DNA from: Rachycentron canadum | Lineage: Eukaryota > Chordata > Actinopteri > Carangiformes > Rachycentridae | Reading direction: 5' to 3' | Assembly: GCA_038496675.1 (NCBI GenBank) | Contig: CM076659.1 | Location: forward strand, 4,919,936-4,983,935 | Length of the DNA stretch: 64,000 bases | Part shown: positions 61,196-64,000 of the stretch, one piece after another | Position numbering within the stretch: the stretch's first letter is position 1 | How the letters are laid out: every line of letters starts with the position of its first letter | The notes under the pieces: generated by a model | What the model saw: the letters and a program-made list of their open reading frames with translations, nothing else | Databases searched by the model: none | Told to the model about the DNA's origin: nothing | Position numbers and translations under genes: made by a program

Positions 61196-62243
61196 GAGAT
61201 AAGGACTTTTGGAATTGACTCATCTATTATTCCAGTTTCTTGCACAGCAATACTTCACAGAAATCCATTAGCAATAATAAAAGTAGACAACATGGGACCT
61301 CCTTTACTCTCCAGACTGCATTTTACATGGATACTGTAAATTTAAAGTGGTCATTTATATGCATGCATCTTACTTCTTTCATATTGTGAAAAAAAAATTG
61401 TCTGTTAGCATGAGCTAACATTTAATTTGCTAGTCAGCAACATGTGCATAAGAAGACTGTTTAGCTATTTTGTAGAGCGCACTTCCTCTACAGGTTGACC
61501 AAGGAAGACCATTGGCTAAGAGCCTCTCACATAAGCCAAGCTGCCATATAAAGTTACATACCTTGTTTAATTTAATGTAGAGAAAAATGCAAGCAGATGT
61601 CACCACTAAACGCTCCTAAACAATTTGTCAGTCTACCTCACTTCACTGAACATCAATTGTAGCCTGTGCTGGTTTTATACCAGAGCTTTTACATGTTAAC
61701 CTAACTACACTAATAACTTTACACCAGTCTTTCATTTGTTGCTCCCTTTTAGTAACTTTAATAGTTGTTTTATTGAAGCTTATCTTATTTAAAGGGAGAA
61801 CTATACAAGAGCACCATGCAGCTACTTGGTGGGGGGGGGGCAAGCCAGCACTTTTTATTTATATGAGGTTTCCTTATTGTTTTTAAACACAGTCCTGTCA
61901 CACTATTATTGCACAAGTCATAATGTTACTGGATGTCCCTAAGCCGGATGTTGCAAAAGTACTTAAACAAATTACTTTTTTATTAACTTACAAATTACTT
62001 ATTTTTATTAAGTAACTATTTGGCTTCACCAGTTATGATTTAAAGCGTGTAATTAAAGTATTTAAGAACACTGCAAGTAAAGTAACCTTCCACGGAATAC
62101 CAAGTTTGTGACTATTTTATTTTCTCAATTGAGTTTGTTACTGTATAAAGACTTCATTTGATATTTCTACAGGATGTTAGTGTCAATAAAATATAATCTG
62201 GTTGCAACTATAAAAGCATTATCAACATTATGCACAGGTGAAT
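61083..62243. other. macrod2 intron upstream of the exon: no gene seen
   Basis: It holds (TAA)n at 61164-61194 about 80 bases upstream of the exon acceptor and G10 at 61831-61840. No preceding macrod2 exon was recognised. The rest is AT-rich, with T-rich patches near 61970-62010. Confidence 0.65.
61164..61194. repeat. (TAA)10 microsatellite
   Basis: About ten TAA trinucleotides in the intron close to the macrod2 exon acceptor (minus strand). Confidence 0.95.
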
Positions 62244-63567
62244 GAAAGTGCATCCAAAATTTTTTTTTGCAGTGACATTTTGTCTGTTTTTGTATGTTTC
62301 ACCCTTATGCAAAAACTCAAATAATTTTTCCCATTTTCAATATATAATCAATATCCCATAATGACAAAATGTATTACATCTTGATTCTATTTAAATTTAT
62401 TTTTTAAAAAAAAAGGTAAAGACAGAAGAAATCCTATCGACATAAGTATTCAGACCCTTTGCTCAGTACTTAGTTGAAGCACCTTTGCAGCAATTACAGA
62501 CTCAGGTTTTCTTGGGTATAATGCGAGGAGCTTTGCAGACCTGGATTTGGGGATTTTCTGTCAGTCTTCTCTGTAGATCCTCTGAAGCTCTTTTAGGTTG
62601 GATGGAGACTGTTGGTGGACATTTTCAGGTCTCTCCAGAGATGTACCATACGGTTCAAGTCAGGGCTGTTTCCCTAAACCACCGTCTTTACTGTGTCACT
62701 GCTCAGGGTCACTGTCCTGGTAGAAGGGGAACCATTAGTCCAGTCTAAGGTCCTGAGTGCCCTGAACCAGGTTTTCATTGAGAACATCTCTGGACTGTGA
62801 CTGCTTTCCCTCAACCCCGAACAATCTCCCACTCACTGTGAGTATCTATCCCTACACCAGGATGGTGTCACGACCATGCTTCATGGTATGGAGGCGATGA
62901 CGAGCGGTGCTTCATTTCCTCTGGACATTACACTTCGAATTGAGACCAAACAGGGTGGAGGGTCCTCTACATGCTTTTCTGTAAACTCGAATTGGCCTTA
63001 GTTTGTCTTTCACTGTGAGTGAAAGAGGCTTCATTTTCTGCCATAAAGCCCAGATTGGGGAAATGCTGTCCTTCTGGAAGTTTCTCCCTTCTCCACAGAG
63101 GATCTCTGAAGCTCAACCAGAGTGGCCCTCAGGCTCTCAGTCACGCCTCCTATCAAGGCACTTCTCCCCAGACTGTTCGGTTTAACTGCCACAAAAAGTC
63201 CATGTTGTTCCAAACTTCTTCCATTTGAGACTCATTGAGGCCACTGTGCTCTAGGGAACCTTCAACACAGCAGCGATTTTCCTGTATCCTTCTCTGAGCT
63301 CTGCAGACAGTTCCCTTGACATCATGACTTTCCTAGTGCCTTTCCAATCATGTCCAATCAACTCAATTTACCACAGATGGACTCCAATCAAGACAGAAAC
63401 ATTTTAAAGATGATAAATGGAAATGGGAGGAACCAAGGATAAATGTCATAACAAAGGGTCTGAATAAATGTGATGTCTTTTTTTTTTATTTTTATGTATT
63501 ATTTTTAATACATTTGAGACATTTCTACAATTCTGTTCTCATGTAGTCATTATAGGTTGTTGAAGAC
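62244..63567 (-). mobile_element. Tc1/mariner element, near full length but degenerate
   Basis: The left terminal repeat (about 62244-62470) shows AAAGTGCATCC, GACATTTTGTCTG, CAATATCCCATAATGACAAA and ATAAGTATTCAGACCCTTTG. The right side has ACCACAGATGGACTCCAATC, AAAGGGTCTGAATAAATG, AATACATTTGAGACATTTCT and then stops in GTCATTATAGGTTGTTG. These are the long inverted repeats of fish Tc1 elements. The right outer end is missing: at about 63567 the sequence passes into another interspersed repeat. The transposase reads on the minus strand between them. Confidence 0.88.
62463..63325 (-). pseudogene. Tc1-like transposase pseudogene
   Basis: It reads from ATG at 63325 (minus) to TGA at 62463-62465. 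Intact relatives are about 340 codons; here about 863 bases remain. The N-terminus reads MSRELSAELRE then jumps to GYRKIAAVLKVP, so about ten codons of the first helix-turn-helix are deleted; a stop follows at once. SLKWKKFGTT is kept. Near the C-terminus, SPDLN and HLWRDLK are kept, but the third catalytic acidic residue of the DDE triad, normally the E of NPIEHLW, reads V. The end GASTKY before the stop matches the family, after a one-base deletion in the run leading to it. It cannot encode active transposase. Confidence 0.85.
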
Positions 63568-63815
63568 CTTCATTATTTGGATGCCATCACCTAATTTTAT
63601 CCTTTTAGACATTTGAGTTAAACTGTGCCATAATTAATGTTTGGATTGGTGACTTATGACCAAAGATGTTTTTTTAGGTCACTGTGACCATGAACTTTGA
63701 CCTATAAACTCTAATCAGCCTTGCGTGCAAGTGAATAAATTTGAAGGAGATTTCTCAAGGTGTTACTGAGCAATCGCATGCACAAGAACAGAATGGATGC
63801 ACATAAATAGGTACA
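63568..63815 (+). repeat. Interspersed fish repeat, copy 2, abutting the Tc1 element
   Basis: The phrase order is ATTTTATCCTTTTAGACATT, GTGCCATAATTAATG, GACTTATGACCAAAGATG, TTTTTTTAGGTCACTGTGAC, CATGAACTTTGACCTATAAA, CTCTAATCAGCCTTG, GTGCAAGTGAATAAATTTGA, TTTCTCAAGGTGTTACTGAG, CACAAGAACAGAATGG. It matches the family of the copy at 53810-53995 and extends further to its 5' side. Its DR1-like site is decayed (TGAACTTTGACCT). The boundary at 63568 is approximate. Confidence 0.7.
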
Positions 63816-64000
63816 GACAAATTTACTGTATGTACATATTTATAGTACTTTCTCTATTTTTTTTAGTTAATATTTCACTGTCCTTTTACCCAGACATAAA
63901 ATTAATTGCAGAAATGTAAATTTTATTTTACCCCAGAATTAAAATGGAGATCTTCTGATAAACAAATCTTAATGATTATTAATGTCCTTGCTCGATAAAG
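63816..64000. other. macrod2 intron, right edge: nothing recognised
   Basis: Short AT-rich stretch with no frame, motif or repeat that I recognise. Confidence 0.6.

Noticed and set aside
1..64000. CRISPR array, operon, prophage or other prokaryotic-type system
   Set aside because: The sequence is vertebrate intronic DNA; no spaced direct repeats or gene clusters were seen.

Overview
The window looks like intronic DNA from a teleost fish, probably a percomorph. It carries decayed Tc1-type transposons, two interspersed repeat families that I know from percomorph genomes, a tRNA-derived SINE, hAT-like MITEs and many dinucleotide microsatellites. Only two pieces of real protein-coding gene can be defended. 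At the left edge (1-328, + strand) is the end of flrt3, covering the last transmembrane residues and the whole cytoplasmic tail. At 60969-61082 (- strand) is one 114-base exon of macrod2 that opens the macrodomain. In mammals FLRT3 lies inside a large MACROD2 intron on the opposite strand, and this window shows the same nested antisense layout. Nearly everything between the two is therefore one macrod2 intron, at least 60,968 bases of it in view, and also the 3' flank of flrt3.

Layout: 1-328 flrt3 coding end; 329 to about 1520 its probable 3' UTR with an AATAAA signal; about 1520-17480 intron with simple repeats, a perfect steroid-receptor palindrome (4177-4191), an assembly gap (8568-8962) and a double octamer site (9994-10007); 17480-17985 a modular repeat; 17990-28880 intron with a 200-base composite microsatellite at 23127-23323; 28884-29017 a hAT-type MITE with degenerate 8-base target duplication; 29200-29639 an open frame, poly(A) signals and A-tract that look like a retrocopy tail; 36800-36990 a SINE; 46259-46456 a decayed THAP-domain fragment; 52083-52217 a possible MITE; 53810-53995 and 63575-63815 two copies of one repeat carrying nuclear-receptor-like sites; 59531-59966 and about 62244-63567 two Tc1-like copies in the same orientation.

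How it works together: flrt3 and macrod2 are transcribed in opposite directions, and the desert between them is the natural place for flrt3 and macrod2 cis-regulatory elements. Several stretches have the look of conserved non-coding DNA, but this cannot be shown from one sequence. I found no undescribed multi-gene system, RNA gene or CRISPR array. The most worthwhile leads are the perfect GRE/ARE palindrome, the unidentified coding-like tail with a genomic poly(A), the THAP remnant and the phase-symmetric macrod2 exon. Family assignments rest on remembered motifs, not on searches.
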